A DNA stretch of 64,000 nucleotides, taken from Vibrio sinaloensis DSM 21326. GTDB taxonomy: Bacteria; Pseudomonadota; Gammaproteobacteria; Enterobacterales; Vibrionaceae. The notes under the pieces are model-generated. The model saw only the letters and a list, made by a program, of their open reading frames with translations, was not told where the DNA came from and searched no databases. Every line of letters starts with the position of its first letter. The stretch's first letter is position 1. Positions 44,308 through 52,541 of this stretch are shown here, piece by piece. The stretch is taken from assembly GCF_000189275.1 (NCBI RefSeq), contig NZ_AEVT01000058.1:62001-126000 (forward strand). The letters run 5' to 3'. A program made the translations under genes and the position numbers.

Positions 44308-44984
44308 TGTGGCTTCCTATTACCATCGTTGTCTTCTTAATTGCGCGCTGGCTATGTCAAAAAGTCAAAAGCCCTTTCATGAACCCGCTGCTAATTAGCC
44401 TAGCGGTGCTGATTCCGTTGCTGACTTATTACAAGATCCCGTTTGAAACGTATTATGCTGATAATCAGTGGATCAATTATCTGCTTCAGCCTGCCGTTGT
44501 CGCCCTTGCGTACCCACTTTACGAGCAGCTACCACAAATCCGGGCCAACTGGCGAATCATCATGCTCGCTTGCGGTGTCGGCAGCGTGATGTCGATGCTG
44601 ACGGCCAGCGTCATTGCCGTTTACATGAAAGCAGATATCGCCTTGATTGCCAGTCTATTGGGTAAATCCGTCACGACCCCTATCGCAATGGAAGTCTCAA
44701 GCCACTTGGGCGGAGAGCCTGCAATAGCGGCAATACTCGTGCTAATCGTTGGCCTTTTTGGTGCCATCATGGCCTACCCAATTTATAACCTACTTAACAT
44801 CACTCACCCTATCGCCAAAGGGCTGACCATGGGTACCGTTTCACACGCATTAGGAACCGCGACGTGCGCAGAGAAAGATGGCCAAGACGCCGCCTTTAGT
44901 TCACTAGCATTGGTGGTATGCGGAGTCATTACCTCGGTTCTTGCGCCAAGCTTCTTCGCGTTCGCGCTGTGGCTGGCCTCCTAA
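44307..44984 (+). CDS. yohK: CidB/LrgB family membrane protein (YohK)
   Basis: A 225-residue polytopic protein of the LrgB family and the partner of the preceding CidA-like gene (start overlaps by one base). Conserved blocks include LGKSVTTPIAMEVS (about 118-131) and the SHALGTATCAEKDG segment near 180-193. Two-gene units of this family work together in the inner membrane. Confidence 0.87.
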   Translation: MWLPITIVVFLIARWLCQKVKSPFMNPLLISLAVLIPLLTYYKIPFETYYADNQWINYLLQPAVVALAYPLYEQLPQIRANWRIIMLACGVGSVMSMLTASVIAVYMKADIALIASLLGKSVTTPIAMEVSSHLGGEPAIAAILVLIVGLFGAIMAYPIYNLLNITHPIAKGLTMGTVSHALGTATCAEKDGQDAAFSSLALVVCGVITSVLAPSFFAFALWLAS

Positions 44985-45067
44985 CCCTTTCAAATCCCAC
45001 ATATTGTCGAGCCTTCACTCATGGCTCGACACATATCACCTAATTATACGATGTAATCGTTAACATG

Positions 45068-45132
45068 TGTGACCTCACTCTAATTATGCAAACCAAACAT
45101 TCGTTGCACTCTATATTGTGATTTGTGTCGCA
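45068..45132 (+). promoter_or_regulatory. CRP-CytR-CRP array upstream of cdd
   Basis: Two CRP-type sites flank CytR-type octamers. The distal site is TGTGA-N6-TCTAA (45068-45083); the proximal is TGTGA-N6-TCGCA (45117-45132), 9 of 10 conserved positions. Between them TATGCAAA (45085-45092) and GTTGCACT (45103-45110) are inverted copies of the CytR octamer GTTGCATT (6/8 and 7/8). The sites are centred near -90 and -41 from the promoter below, the E. coli deo/cdd arrangement. Confidence 0.75.
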
Positions 45133-45152
45133 GCATTGTTTTCACCTTTGCC

Positions 45153-45165
45153 TAAAATGAAATAC
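45153..45165 (+). promoter_or_regulatory. cdd -10 element and start point
   Basis: TAAAAT (5/6) at 45153-45158 places the start point near 45165, 40.5 bases from the centre of the proximal CRP site, the class II distance. There is no separate -35, as is normal at such promoters. Confidence 0.6.
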
Positions 45166-45240
45166 CAGTATCAAGGCACGTCTGTACTCTTTGAAGACCC
45201 TTGCCTTCGGTATCAATTAACGTTTACACAAGGATTCAAC

Positions 45241-46128
45241 ATGAGAAGCCGCATTGAAAAAGCGCTATCAGACGCTCCTAGCCAAGTAGCAGAGTATTTA
45301 TCTCCAATTCTGTTGGCAGAAGACTTTGACGCGACTCTATCACCAGAGCAATTTCAAGAGTTGCTCAGCATTTCAGGATTGAAAGACGACGAGCTTCGCG
45401 TAGCACTGTTACCTTTTGCCGCTGCGTACTCTTACGCTCCTATTTCTAATTTCTTCGTAGGTGCGATTGTGCGTGGCCTTTCTGGTCGCCTTTACTTTGG
45501 TGCAAACGTTGAAATTCTTGGTGCTCAACTTGGCCAAACAGTTCATGCAGAGCAAGCCGCCATCAGTCACGCATGGATGAAAGGTGAGCAAGGTATCTCA
45601 GATATCACGATTAACTTCAGTCCTTGTGGCCATTGTCGTCAGTTCATGAATGAGCTCACTACCGCAGACAAACTGGTCGTACAATTACCTCAACGCGACG
45701 AGAAGACGCTACAAGAGTATCTACCAGAGTCATTCGGCCCATCCGACCTTGGTATTCAGTCTGGCCTCATGTCTACCGTTGACCATGGTAAGCAAACGCA
45801 AGAAACTGACGAAATGGTACAGAAAGCGGTCGGTGCACTAAACCGTAGCCATGCGCCTTACACTAAGAATCTAAGTGGCGTAAGCCTTAAGCTAAATACA
45901 GGTAAAGTTTACCTCGGTGCTTATGCAGAGAATGCCGCGTTCAACCCAAGCTTGCCTCCACTGCAAGTTGCAATGATTCAACTCTTACTCGATGGCCAAT
46001 CTTTGTTTGATATTGAATCGGCAGCGCTAGCAGAGATGGCCGATGGTACCATTAGCCACCTAGCTGACACGCAAGCGACACTAGAAGCAATCAACCCAGA
46101 CATTCCGGTTGCTTATCTCGCAATCTAA
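45241..46128 (+). CDS. cdd: Cytidine deaminase
   Basis: Deaminates cytidine and deoxycytidine to uridine and deoxyuridine for salvage and catabolism. From the ATG at 45241 the protein has 295 residues, like the dimeric E. coli enzyme (294). The zinc/proton-transfer motif H-A-E (VHAEQAA) and the two-cysteine P-C-G-H-C-R segment are in the N-terminal half. An upstream in-frame start at 45118 would lie inside the promoter and a CRP site, so I reject it. An AAGGAT ribosome site precedes 45241. Confidence 0.95.
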   Translation: MRSRIEKALSDAPSQVAEYLSPILLAEDFDATLSPEQFQELLSISGLKDDELRVALLPFAAAYSYAPISNFFVGAIVRGLSGRLYFGANVEILGAQLGQTVHAEQAAISHAWMKGEQGISDITINFSPCGHCRQFMNELTTADKLVVQLPQRDEKTLQEYLPESFGPSDLGIQSGLMSTVDHGKQTQETDEMVQKAVGALNRSHAPYTKNLSGVSLKLNTGKVYLGAYAENAAFNPSLPPLQVAMIQLLLDGQSLFDIESAALAEMADGTISHLADTQATLEAINPDIPVAYLAI

Positions 46129-46140
46129 CGATTGGTATTA

Positions 46141-46167
46141 AAAAAGGCGCTCAATGAGCGCCTTTTT
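46141..46167. terminator. Bidirectional terminator between cdd and HD-GYP gene
   Basis: A 12-bp stem (AAAAAGGCGCTC and its complement) with a 3-base loop, T-tracts on both strands. Confidence 0.88.
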
Positions 46168-46184
46168 ATGGTTGCTGAACGGTG

Positions 46185-47390
46185 CTAAATATCGAAGAAG
46201 GGTTTAGGGTCTACTTCTAGGCTACTTGGTGCAATCGCTTTCTCAATCGTCACTTTACTTGATTTAAGATCCAAGTAAGCCACGTCAATAAAACGCTTGT
46301 ATTTACGAGAGTAAAAACATTTTACTTCCGGTTTTAGCGGCTCGGCTGTATTCGACGTCCATACGATCCCTACTCGACCATCGCTAAGCTCGACCAAAGC
46401 ACCAACAGGATAAACACCAATGCAGTTGATAAACTTGTAAACCAACTCTTTGTCTAAGTGGAAAGGTGTCAAGCTGAGCAGAATCTTAAACGCCTCCGCC
46501 GAGCTCATGCCTTTTTTGTAGCAGCGGTCAGCGGTTAACGCATCATAGATGTCCACAATACAGCTCATGCGTCCGTGAATCGGCAGCTCATCACCAGACA
46601 ACCCTCGCGGATAGCCAGTTCCATCCAGCTTTTCATGGTGCATCAAGCATACGTCTCGGCTCACGTCGCTCAAGCCGGTTACTGTGCTGATGATCTCGCC
46701 GGCATAAACCTGATGCAACTTCATATGCTCGAACTCTTCGGGAGTCAGGCGCGCTGGTTTATGCAACACCTCGTCGTTAACTTTGATCTTGCCCACATCG
46801 TGAATAATGCCCCCAATCGCCATCTGCTTAAGGGTCTCTTTAGGTAAATCGAGATGCTTACCAAAAGAGACCAGAAGCGTGGCAACATTGACTGAGTGCT
46901 CAAGCAAGTACTCATCTTTACTACGCAGCGCAGAGACACAATGAAGAGCATCAGAGTCGATCAGTGCCGCTTCAATCAAGTCATCAGCCCAGCCATCTAG
47001 CTCATCGACATGAATCGACTTGCCTTCAAATGTCTGGTTGAGGATTTTTTGTGCCAGCCCTTTTGCTTCGCGAATGATCTTAGAAGCCTTCTTCTGCTGT
47101 GAAAAACGGCTCATTTTCTTACGCTTGATCGGAGTCGGCCCTGATGTTGGCTCGTCTGGCTCAACGGCAGCAGGCACTGGTTTAAAGACGCTTCCTTTCA
47201 CTGACAGGCTTTGATCAACCCAAGCAAACTTAACACCGTTCTTTTTTAATTGAGCGACAGCGGCCTGGCTTGGCACCCGGCCCGCATTGGCCAAGTTGAC
47301 ACGTTGGCTATCTTCAATTGCGGTGACAAACATCCCGACAGTCAGCGTATCAATGGGAATCTTGATAGATTGTTTTGGATCGTACTGCAT
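46185..47390 (-). CDS. HD-GYP c-di-GMP phosphodiesterase with DUF3391
   Basis: A 401-residue cytoplasmic protein. The N-terminal DUF3391 domain (about 8-110) is followed by an HD-GYP domain (about 145-345). Metal ligands are in place: His165, His197-Asp198 (IIHDVGKIK), His226, His251-His252, and the GYP signature reads DGTGYPRG at 256-263, so hydrolysis of c-di-GMP is expected. It is one of three c-di-GMP enzymes in the window with the EAL and GGDEF genes. Confidence 0.92.
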   Translation of the reverse strand: MQYDPKQSIKIPIDTLTVGMFVTAIEDSQRVNLANAGRVPSQAAVAQLKKNGVKFAWVDQSLSVKGSVFKPVPAAVEPDEPTSGPTPIKRKKMSRFSQQKKASKIIREAKGLAQKILNQTFEGKSIHVDELDGWADDLIEAALIDSDALHCVSALRSKDEYLLEHSVNVATLLVSFGKHLDLPKETLKQMAIGGIIHDVGKIKVNDEVLHKPARLTPEEFEHMKLHQVYAGEIISTVTGLSDVSRDVCLMHHEKLDGTGYPRGLSGDELPIHGRMSCIVDIYDALTADRCYKKGMSSAEAFKILLSLTPFHLDKELVYKFINCIGVYPVGALVELSDGRVGIVWTSNTAEPLKPEVKCFYSRKYKRFIDVAYLDLKSSKVTIEKAIAPSSLEVDPKPFFDI

Positions 47391-47676
47391 CTAATCTTCT
47401 TTTCATTATTATTTTGGTACTGAAACTCTACTGGCCACTTGATTGGAAAAACGACTTTAGTTTCAAAACCATGTAAGACATTGCGACTTTTGTTTATCGA
47501 GCTTTAGTAAGCACCTATATGGATAAGATTATAATCACTATTTAGGTTATTTACTCTCTTTTTGTTTTACGCTTCCTATTAAATATATCAATACATCACG
47601 AACTTTATATGCTCTAAATCTTATTTTTGCTTCTGAGGTTACATTGAGTGCTTACCGTTAATCTCAAAATCAACGC
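47391..47676. other. Non-coding gap upstream of the HD-GYP gene
   Basis: An A+T-rich region without a supported gene. It holds the minus-strand promoter of the HD-GYP gene, not individually identified, and one short palindrome (GATTATAATC, 47527-47536). The purT control elements follow from 47677. Confidence 0.4.
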
Positions 47677-47692
47677 GCGCAAACGTTTGCTT
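47677..47692 (+). promoter_or_regulatory. PurR box at the purT promoter
   Basis: GCGCAAACGTTTGCTT contains the perfect core GCAAACGTTTGC of the PurR operator (consensus ACGCAAACGTTTNCNT). It overlaps the -35 hexamer of the next entry, so hypoxanthine- or guanine-bound PurR would block the polymerase. Confidence 0.85.
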
Positions 47693-47714
47693 TTTGCCAT
47701 CCAATCCGTATGAT
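47686..47714 (+). promoter_or_regulatory. purT promoter
   Basis: TTTGCT (47686-47691), a 17-base spacer and TATGAT (47709-47714) form a sigma-70 promoter with a predicted start point near 47721 and a leader of about 35 bases. Confidence 0.65.
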
Positions 47715-47756
47715 GCAAAGCAAATTCTTTGTCCGCTTAAATTATAAGGATTATCT

Positions 47757-48932
47757 ATGTTTGGTACGGCTACTCGTCATAGTGCAACACGCGTATTACT
47801 GCTTGGTTCAGGAGAACTTGGAAAAGAAGTTGCTATCGAATGTCAGCGCTTGGGACTAGAAGTCATCGCTTGTGACCGTTATGAAAACGCACCAGCAATG
47901 CAAGTGGCTCATCGCAGCTACGTGCTGGATATGCTTGATGGTGAAGCGCTCGAACGCATCATCAACGATGAAAAGCCAGACTTTGTCGTTCCAGAGATAG
48001 AAGCTATCGCTACAGACAAACTCGTCGAGCTTGAAAGCCAAGGCTTAAATGTCGTACCCACAGCCAACGCGACAAAACTGACCATGAACCGTGAAGGGAT
48101 TCGTCGCCTAGCAGCAGAAGAGCTCGAGCTAACCACCTCGCCATACCGCTTTGCAGATAACTATCAAGACTTTGTCGCAGCCATTGAAGCAGTCGGTATT
48201 CCATGTGTTTGTAAACCGGTGATGAGCTCGTCAGGCAAAGGTCAAAGCGTCATTAAAACCAATGAAGATATCGAAAAAGCTTGGGATTACGCGCAGGAAG
48301 GTGGTCGAACAGGTGCCGGGCGCGTGATCGTTGAAGGCTTTATCGACTTTGACTATGAAATTACCCTGTTAACCGTGAGAGCGGTCGACGGCGTGCATTT
48401 CTGCGCACCGATTGGTCACCGACAAGAAGACGGCGACTACCGTGAATCTTGGCAGCCGCAAGCTATGCCTCCGGCGGCACTTGCTGCAGCGCAAGATGCA
48501 GCGGGTAAAGTGGTAAACGCCTTAGGTGGCTATGGCATTTTTGGAGTCGAGCTGTTCATCAAAGGTGATACCGTTATCTTCAACGAGGTATCCCCTCGCC
48601 CGCACGATACAGGTCTCGTCACCTTGATGTCACAAGACAGTTCTGAGTTTGCTTTGCATGTCCGTGCATTTACTGGAATGCCAATTGCCGGTATCACCCA
48701 GTATGGTCCTTCGGCTTCCGCGGTGATTCTGGGCCAAGGCAGCTCGGACAACCTTCGCTATGAAGGACTGAACCAAGCACTGGCATCTGCGCAAACGCAA
48801 GTACGCTTATTTGGTAAGCCAGATATCAATGGTCGACGCCGCCTTGGCGTTGCTATTACCCGCCGTGACAGCATCGAACAAGCGATTGACGATGCAAAAG
48901 CCAGTGCCGGCAAGGTTCAAGTGATCTACTAA
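47757..48932 (+). CDS. purT: Formate-dependent GAR transformylase
   Basis: ATP-grasp enzyme that converts 5'-phosphoribosyl glycinamide, formate and ATP to formyl-GAR in purine synthesis, an alternative to PurN. The 391 residues have the [12 protein letters not shown] nucleotide site (17-28), the SSGKGQS loop (about 158-164) and the FGVELF...[10 protein letters not shown] block with the Mg ligands. Length and motif order match E. coli PurT (392). Ribosome site AAGGA. Confidence 0.96.
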   Translation: MFGTATRHSATRVLLLGSGELGKEVAIECQRLGLEVIACDRYENAPAMQVAHRSYVLDMLDGEALERIINDEKPDFVVPEIEAIATDKLVELESQGLNVVPTANATKLTMNREGIRRLAAEELELTTSPYRFADNYQDFVAAIEAVGIPCVCKPVMSSSGKGQSVIKTNEDIEKAWDYAQEGGRTGAGRVIVEGFIDFDYEITLLTVRAVDGVHFCAPIGHRQEDGDYRESWQPQAMPPAALAAAQDAAGKVVNALGGYGIFGVELFIKGDTVIFNEVSPRPHDTGLVTLMSQDSSEFALHVRAFTGMPIAGITQYGPSASAVILGQGSSDNLRYEGLNQALASAQTQVRLFGKPDINGRRRLGVAITRRDSIEQAIDDAKASAGKVQVIY

Positions 48933-48945
48933 CTAATCCGAATAG

Positions 48946-48977
48946 AAAAAGAGCGTTTGGTCTCCCAAACGCTCTTT
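48946..48977. terminator. Bidirectional terminator between purT and tpm
   Basis: A 13-bp stem (AAAGAGCGTTTGG and complement) with a 4-base loop, ending in TTT on both strands. Confidence 0.8.
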
Positions 48978-48978
48978 A

Positions 48979-49626
48979 CTAAGCTTCAATCAAATACACT
49001 TCTTCGATCATTCTCGCTCCCTCTACTTTCGCCAGCTTAGGCGGCATATCGGCGTTTTCATTACGATCCAGTTGGGTTATTTTCATACCATCGAACAGTT
49101 GACGAACTTCTTGCTCAGGAACCGCAAACGGAGGCCCCGCCATAAGTGATTGGTCATAGTCGAGAGTCACCAACAAAATGCGTGCTCCTGGGTTGAGCAA
49201 GCTTTTGATTCGTTCTACGTAGTCTTGACGCATCTCTTTTGGTAATGCAACCAACGATGCTCGGTCATAAACAATATCGACAGGTTTTAGAGGAGCAGTA
49301 AAGAAGTCTCCGGTGTAAATCGAAAGCTCATCGAACTGGTACAGTTCATGTTGTCCACTCATTGGCACAACCATTGGGGTATAAAAATGCTCGGCAAAGA
49401 ACGCGCGTACCGCAATCAGGCTCAACTCCACACCTTGAACCTCTTCATGCTTGGTGGCCAACCAAACAAGATCTTCCGACTTACCACATAATGGCACTAA
49501 AACCTTGTCTTGGCGCGTTGGCTTAGTGTGCGACCAATATTCAACCAAAAGTGGGTTAACGTCTTCTAAGTGGAAACCGATCTGGTTCGCTGCCCATTTG
49601 GAGTGCCAAAATTCTGGATCTTTCAT
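48979..49626 (-). CDS. tpm: Thiopurine S-methyltransferase
   Basis: SAM-dependent methyltransferase of 215 residues, equal to the bacterial TPMT length. The N-terminal [15 protein letters not shown] (5-19) is the family's substrate lid, [16 protein letters not shown] (near 43-58) is SAM motif I, and [10 protein letters not shown] follows. In bacteria it is linked to resistance to selenium and tellurium oxyanions through methylation. It converges with purT. Confidence 0.93.
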   Translation of the reverse strand: MKDPEFWHSKWAANQIGFHLEDVNPLLVEYWSHTKPTRQDKVLVPLCGKSEDLVWLATKHEEVQGVELSLIAVRAFFAEHFYTPMVVPMSGQHELYQFDELSIYTGDFFTAPLKPVDIVYDRASLVALPKEMRQDYVERIKSLLNPGARILLVTLDYDQSLMAGPPFAVPEQEVRQLFDGMKITQLDRNENADMPPKLAKVEGARMIEEVYLIEA

Positions 49627-49948
49627 TGTTGTTCTCTATCGCTGACTTTGAGCTACATAGCCTAGCGGAAACAAACATTAAAAACATCCCCAACTATTGC
49701 TTACTGAAAACTCTATTCAGATTAGGTTCAGATTGAATGGTTATACTTGCTTACAACTTGAGGATGAACTTAATTTTGAACCGACACTCAAAAGAATTGA
49801 GACGGAGTTCAAAGATTAAAACCGCGGTTGCAGGTCCCCTATTGGAATCTAAGAATCTGTCCCAAGATATTGATTAGAGATAAATAGAACTTAGTCGCTG
49901 AAACTTTTCAACACCTTTTTCTAAGTCCTATGAATCAAAGGAGAATGA
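49627..49948. other. Non-coding region upstream of relV with tandem 8-base repeats
   Basis: Two exact copies of TTCAGATT (49716-49723 and 49727-49734) are spaced 11 bases apart, one helical turn, and are followed after seven bases by TATACT (49742-49747), a good -10. This is the layout of a promoter activated by an OmpR/PhoB-family response regulator covering the -35 region. The start point would be near 49754, giving relV a leader of about 195 bases. A 37-codon open frame at 49764-49877 lies in that leader; it lacks a ribosome site at usable distance. Confidence 0.5.
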
Positions 49949-50722
49949 ATGAGCCTATTCCTTCGCACCACAGCCCTAATGCTTTTGATGCTCAGCCGAG
50001 CTCCCGCATTTGCAGCTGTTCCACCGACGTCGAACGGTGAAGAGAGTCGTCCTGCAAACCAAAACGAGGTTTGTTCCAAAGCATTCAAACACAACCTAAG
50101 CGGCCTTTACGGTATCAAACCGATTTCCTCAACCCCGCTTCAGCCATACTCAGATTTCGATGTGCTCTACAGCAAAGCGCATCAAGCTCAAGCTGAGTTA
50201 GAAACCATCTGTAAAAGCACAGCTCTGTTAACTGGCACAGATGCTTACTTTGCCGGTGTAAAATCTGCTCATCGCGCCCAAGAAAAAATTGCTTACGAAC
50301 TTGATGGCCAAACTGAACGAATTACCGATCTTGCCCGCGCAACTATCGTCGCTGAAGACATCGAGAGCTTGATGTCAGCCTACGAAGTGCTTGACCGTGA
50401 AACCACAATTGTTAAAGTCAAAAACCGCTTTAAAAACCCAGCAGCATCAGGTTATAGAGATCTTAACCTACTGGTTAAACTACCTAAAACCAACCTAATT
50501 GCTGAAGTTCAGGTTCACCTTAAAGCTATTGCAGATGTGAAAAGTGGCCCCGAGCACGACCTCTACGAACAGATCCAGAAGATTGAACGTAATGCTTCTG
50601 CAGAGAGCCGAGAGTTCAATGAATTTGAAGTCGCACAAATTAAAAACATGCGCAGTCAGTCTAAAGAGCTTTACCAACAAGCATGGCAGCCTTATCTAAC
50701 CACGCATTTAAGTGCGGCGTAA
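49949..50722 (+). CDS. relV: RelV-type small alarmone synthetase with a signal peptide
   Basis: A 257-residue RelA/SpoT-synthetase-domain protein without the hydrolase, TGS or ACT domains. Functional residues are present: Lys105, Lys113, Asp127 and Arg130 in DLARAT, GYRDLNL at 168-174 and Glu186-Gln188 (EVQV), so it should transfer pyrophosphate to GDP/GTP. From memory, residues reported as important in V. cholerae RelV (Lys107, Asp129, Arg132, Leu150, Glu188) all map here with an offset of two. The first 22 residues have the form of a signal peptide (hydrophobic 7-16, AFA cleavage site), and AAAGGAG precedes the ATG, so the start is well supported. Confidence 0.85.
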   Translation: MSLFLRTTALMLLMLSRAPAFAAVPPTSNGEESRPANQNEVCSKAFKHNLSGLYGIKPISSTPLQPYSDFDVLYSKAHQAQAELETICKSTALLTGTDAYFAGVKSAHRAQEKIAYELDGQTERITDLARATIVAEDIESLMSAYEVLDRETTIVKVKNRFKNPAASGYRDLNLLVKLPKTNLIAEVQVHLKAIADVKSGPEHDLYEQIQKIERNASAESREFNEFEVAQIKNMRSQSKELYQQAWQPYLTTHLSAA

Positions 50723-50727
50723 CAACC

Positions 50728-50755
50728 AAAAAAGCCCTCGATGGAGGGCTTTTTT
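50728..50755. terminator. Bidirectional terminator between relV and the Spo0M-like gene
   Basis: AAAAAAGCCCTC pairs with its complement around GATG, ending in TTTTTT on both strands. Confidence 0.9.
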
Positions 50756-50768
50756 CTTGTCAGTAGAA

Positions 50769-51512
50769 TTAAACCGACAATACGCGATTTACTGCGGAAC
50801 CAATCTCGGCGTCGCTTGCATTCAAACTTAAAGTGAATGAAACGTATTGGTCGCCTCGCATACTCAATGAACGGTCCACTTCTGCTAAACAGTGCATCAC
50901 GCCTCCGTCTAGGATAAACGAAAGCTCAATCTCTTTCTTATTAATAAACCCGCTGTTACGGAACTCAATTTCTTGATAGCAACCCGATTTCGAAGAGAAG
51001 TTACTACCGCGTAAATGACCTTTTTCTACATCCGCTTTGACCATAGCAAAACCGGCTTGCTCAATTGCAGAGATAATTTTACCTGCCACCGGTAACGGTT
51101 TTACTTCAACAAAATCGCGATCTTTAGGATCAATTGCGAAATCGATGTCTAACGTCGTTTCAACCCAAACGTGACACTGATTCTTCAGTGCATTCAAGGC
51201 TGTGATTGGCGTTTCATCATCAAGCTTCATCTCAAAAGGTACTTGCTTGTTTTCACCTGGCTGAATGGTAAAAGGCTGAACCGCTTGAATTTTACCGATA
51301 ATAAAATCCTGATAACTGACGCTGTCATCACTCTCAACCTTAACCTCAGTACACAGTTTAAGATTGATCGCATCAATTTGCTGCTCTACATCACCACCTT
51401 GAATGTGGACAATGCCCTTAAGAGTCTCACCTTGAAACACTGACATGCTTTCTAATACGGTGTCCACTTTCGCAGCACCAATACCGAGAGATGCTTTTAA
51501 CTTACCAAACAT
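50769..51512 (-). CDS. Spo0M/arrestin-like sporulation-control family protein
   Basis: A 247-residue soluble beta protein of the Spo0M family, which has an arrestin-like fold. The N-terminal KLKASLGIGAAKVDTVL (4-20) and VFQGETLKGIVHIQGG (25-40) are conserved family elements. In Bacillus Spo0M affects sporulation; the organism here does not sporulate, so the name is historical and the role is unknown, possibly stress or cell-shape related. It stands alone. Confidence 0.85.
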   Translation of the reverse strand: MFGKLKASLGIGAAKVDTVLESMSVFQGETLKGIVHIQGGDVEQQIDAINLKLCTEVKVESDDSVSYQDFIIGKIQAVQPFTIQPGENKQVPFEMKLDDETPITALNALKNQCHVWVETTLDIDFAIDPKDRDFVEVKPLPVAGKIISAIEQAGFAMVKADVEKGHLRGSNFSSKSGCYQEIEFRNSGFINKKEIELSFILDGGVMHCLAEVDRSLSMRGDQYVSFTLSLNASDAEIGSAVNRVLSV

Positions 51513-51672
51513 CGTTTTTCCTTATGATTGTCGTTGTCGACATTGATTTAACGTGCCACTAACCGAGAGTGCAAGTGGTTTATGGTTTAAAGCACTGGAA
51601 ATCCTAGGCCATCCGCACTTTTTATTCTCGACTCTTGATGAAGTTCGGATTGGTGGCTTGCAAATCCAATAT

Positions 51673-51695
51673 AAATGTATAACCATTTGTATAGT
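51673..51695 (+). promoter_or_regulatory. HutC-type operator in front of hutC
   Basis: TGTATA (51676-51681) and TTTGTATAG (51686-51694) are half-sites like the hutI operator and sit on a -10-like TATAAA, consistent with autorepression. Their position supports the downstream start of hutC. Confidence 0.5.
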
Positions 51696-51719
51696 CAATC
51701 TAAAGATGAAGCCACCAGA

Positions 51720-52433
51720 ATGAGCAGCTCGCCCTTATATCTACAAATTAAGCACTACATCAATGACAAAATTGAGTCCGGCCAATGGCCAATCGGACAT
51801 CGAATTACGACTGAAATCGAACTCACTAAACAATTTAATGTGAGCCGTATGACGGTCAATAAAGCGATTCGAGATCTTGTCGCTGAAGGTAAACTGCAAC
51901 GCAAACCGCGACTGGGCACCTTTGTCTGCTCAAATCAAGACAAAGCAGAGTCACCACTGTTGGATATTCGCAATATTGCGGTAGAAGTAAAGCAAAGAGG
52001 CAAAGCCTATTCCAGTAAAGTGCTAACACAAATAGCTTTGGATGCCGATGAGGCCATCGCGACTAAGCTTGGCGTTATGCTTGGCACTGCGGTCTTCTAC
52101 AGCGAAATCGTTCACTACGAGGACAAGTCTCCAATTCAATATGAGTTACGCTGGGTGAATGCGTCATACGCACCAGATTATCTAGAGCAAGACTTTACGG
52201 AGATGACCCCCAACCAGTACCTCTCTGAGAACTGTCCATTGAGCGCCATTGAACACACCGTTGAGGCCATCGTTGCCGATGGCCCAGTACGTAATGCGCT
52301 TCGACTTGGCGGCAACGAACCATGCTTGCTGCTTAACCGTCGTACGTGGAGCCATGATAAGTTAGTCAGCTCTGCTCTCCTTTATCATCCGGGTACTAGG
52401 TACAAATTAAGTTCTAAAGTATTGCTCTCTTAG
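51720..52433 (+). CDS. hutC: Histidine utilization repressor
   Basis: GntR/HutC-family repressor of 237 residues that senses urocanate. A winged helix-turn-helix (about 5-72, with TKQFNVSRMTVNKAIRDL as the recognition part) is followed by a UTRA ligand domain (about 95-230). I use the ATG at 51720: the first in-frame ATG (51675) overlaps the promoter and operator. It is transcribed separately from hutIGUH but in the same direction, 108 bases upstream. Confidence 0.93.
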   Translation: MSSSPLYLQIKHYINDKIESGQWPIGHRITTEIELTKQFNVSRMTVNKAIRDLVAEGKLQRKPRLGTFVCSNQDKAESPLLDIRNIAVEVKQRGKAYSSKVLTQIALDADEAIATKLGVMLGTAVFYSEIVHYEDKSPIQYELRWVNASYAPDYLEQDFTEMTPNQYLSENCPLSAIEHTVEAIVADGPVRNALRLGGNEPCLLLNRRTWSHDKLVSSALLYHPGTRYKLSSKVLLS

Positions 52434-52486
52434 AGCATTTCATACTTTCTCCTTGATCACATTTTACCAACATCTCACTTGATCAT

Positions 52487-52520
52487 TTGACTATCCTGAA
52501 CCAGTATTTGTATATACATT
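52487..52520 (+). promoter_or_regulatory. hut operon promoter with HutC operator on the -10
   Basis: TTGACT (52487-52492), an 18-base spacer and TATATA (52511-52516) form the promoter. The palindrome TGTATATACA (52509-52518) covers the -10, so HutC bound there would exclude polymerase until urocanate accumulates. Confidence 0.7.
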
Positions 52521-52541
52521 TAATCAAATGGAATACGCAGG

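Noticed and set aside
45118..45240. Upstream extension of the cdd reading frame
   Set aside because: It would begin inside a CRP site and run through the promoter; residue length and ribosome site support 45241.
49764..49877. 37-codon frame before relV as an annotated gene
   Set aside because: No usable ribosome site (GAGG abuts the ATG), no recognisable sequence, and such a frame is expected by chance in 322 bases. It is kept only as a remark.
52441..52470. CRP site upstream of hutI
   Set aside because: Only a right half-site (GATCACATTT) is present; the left half does not match.
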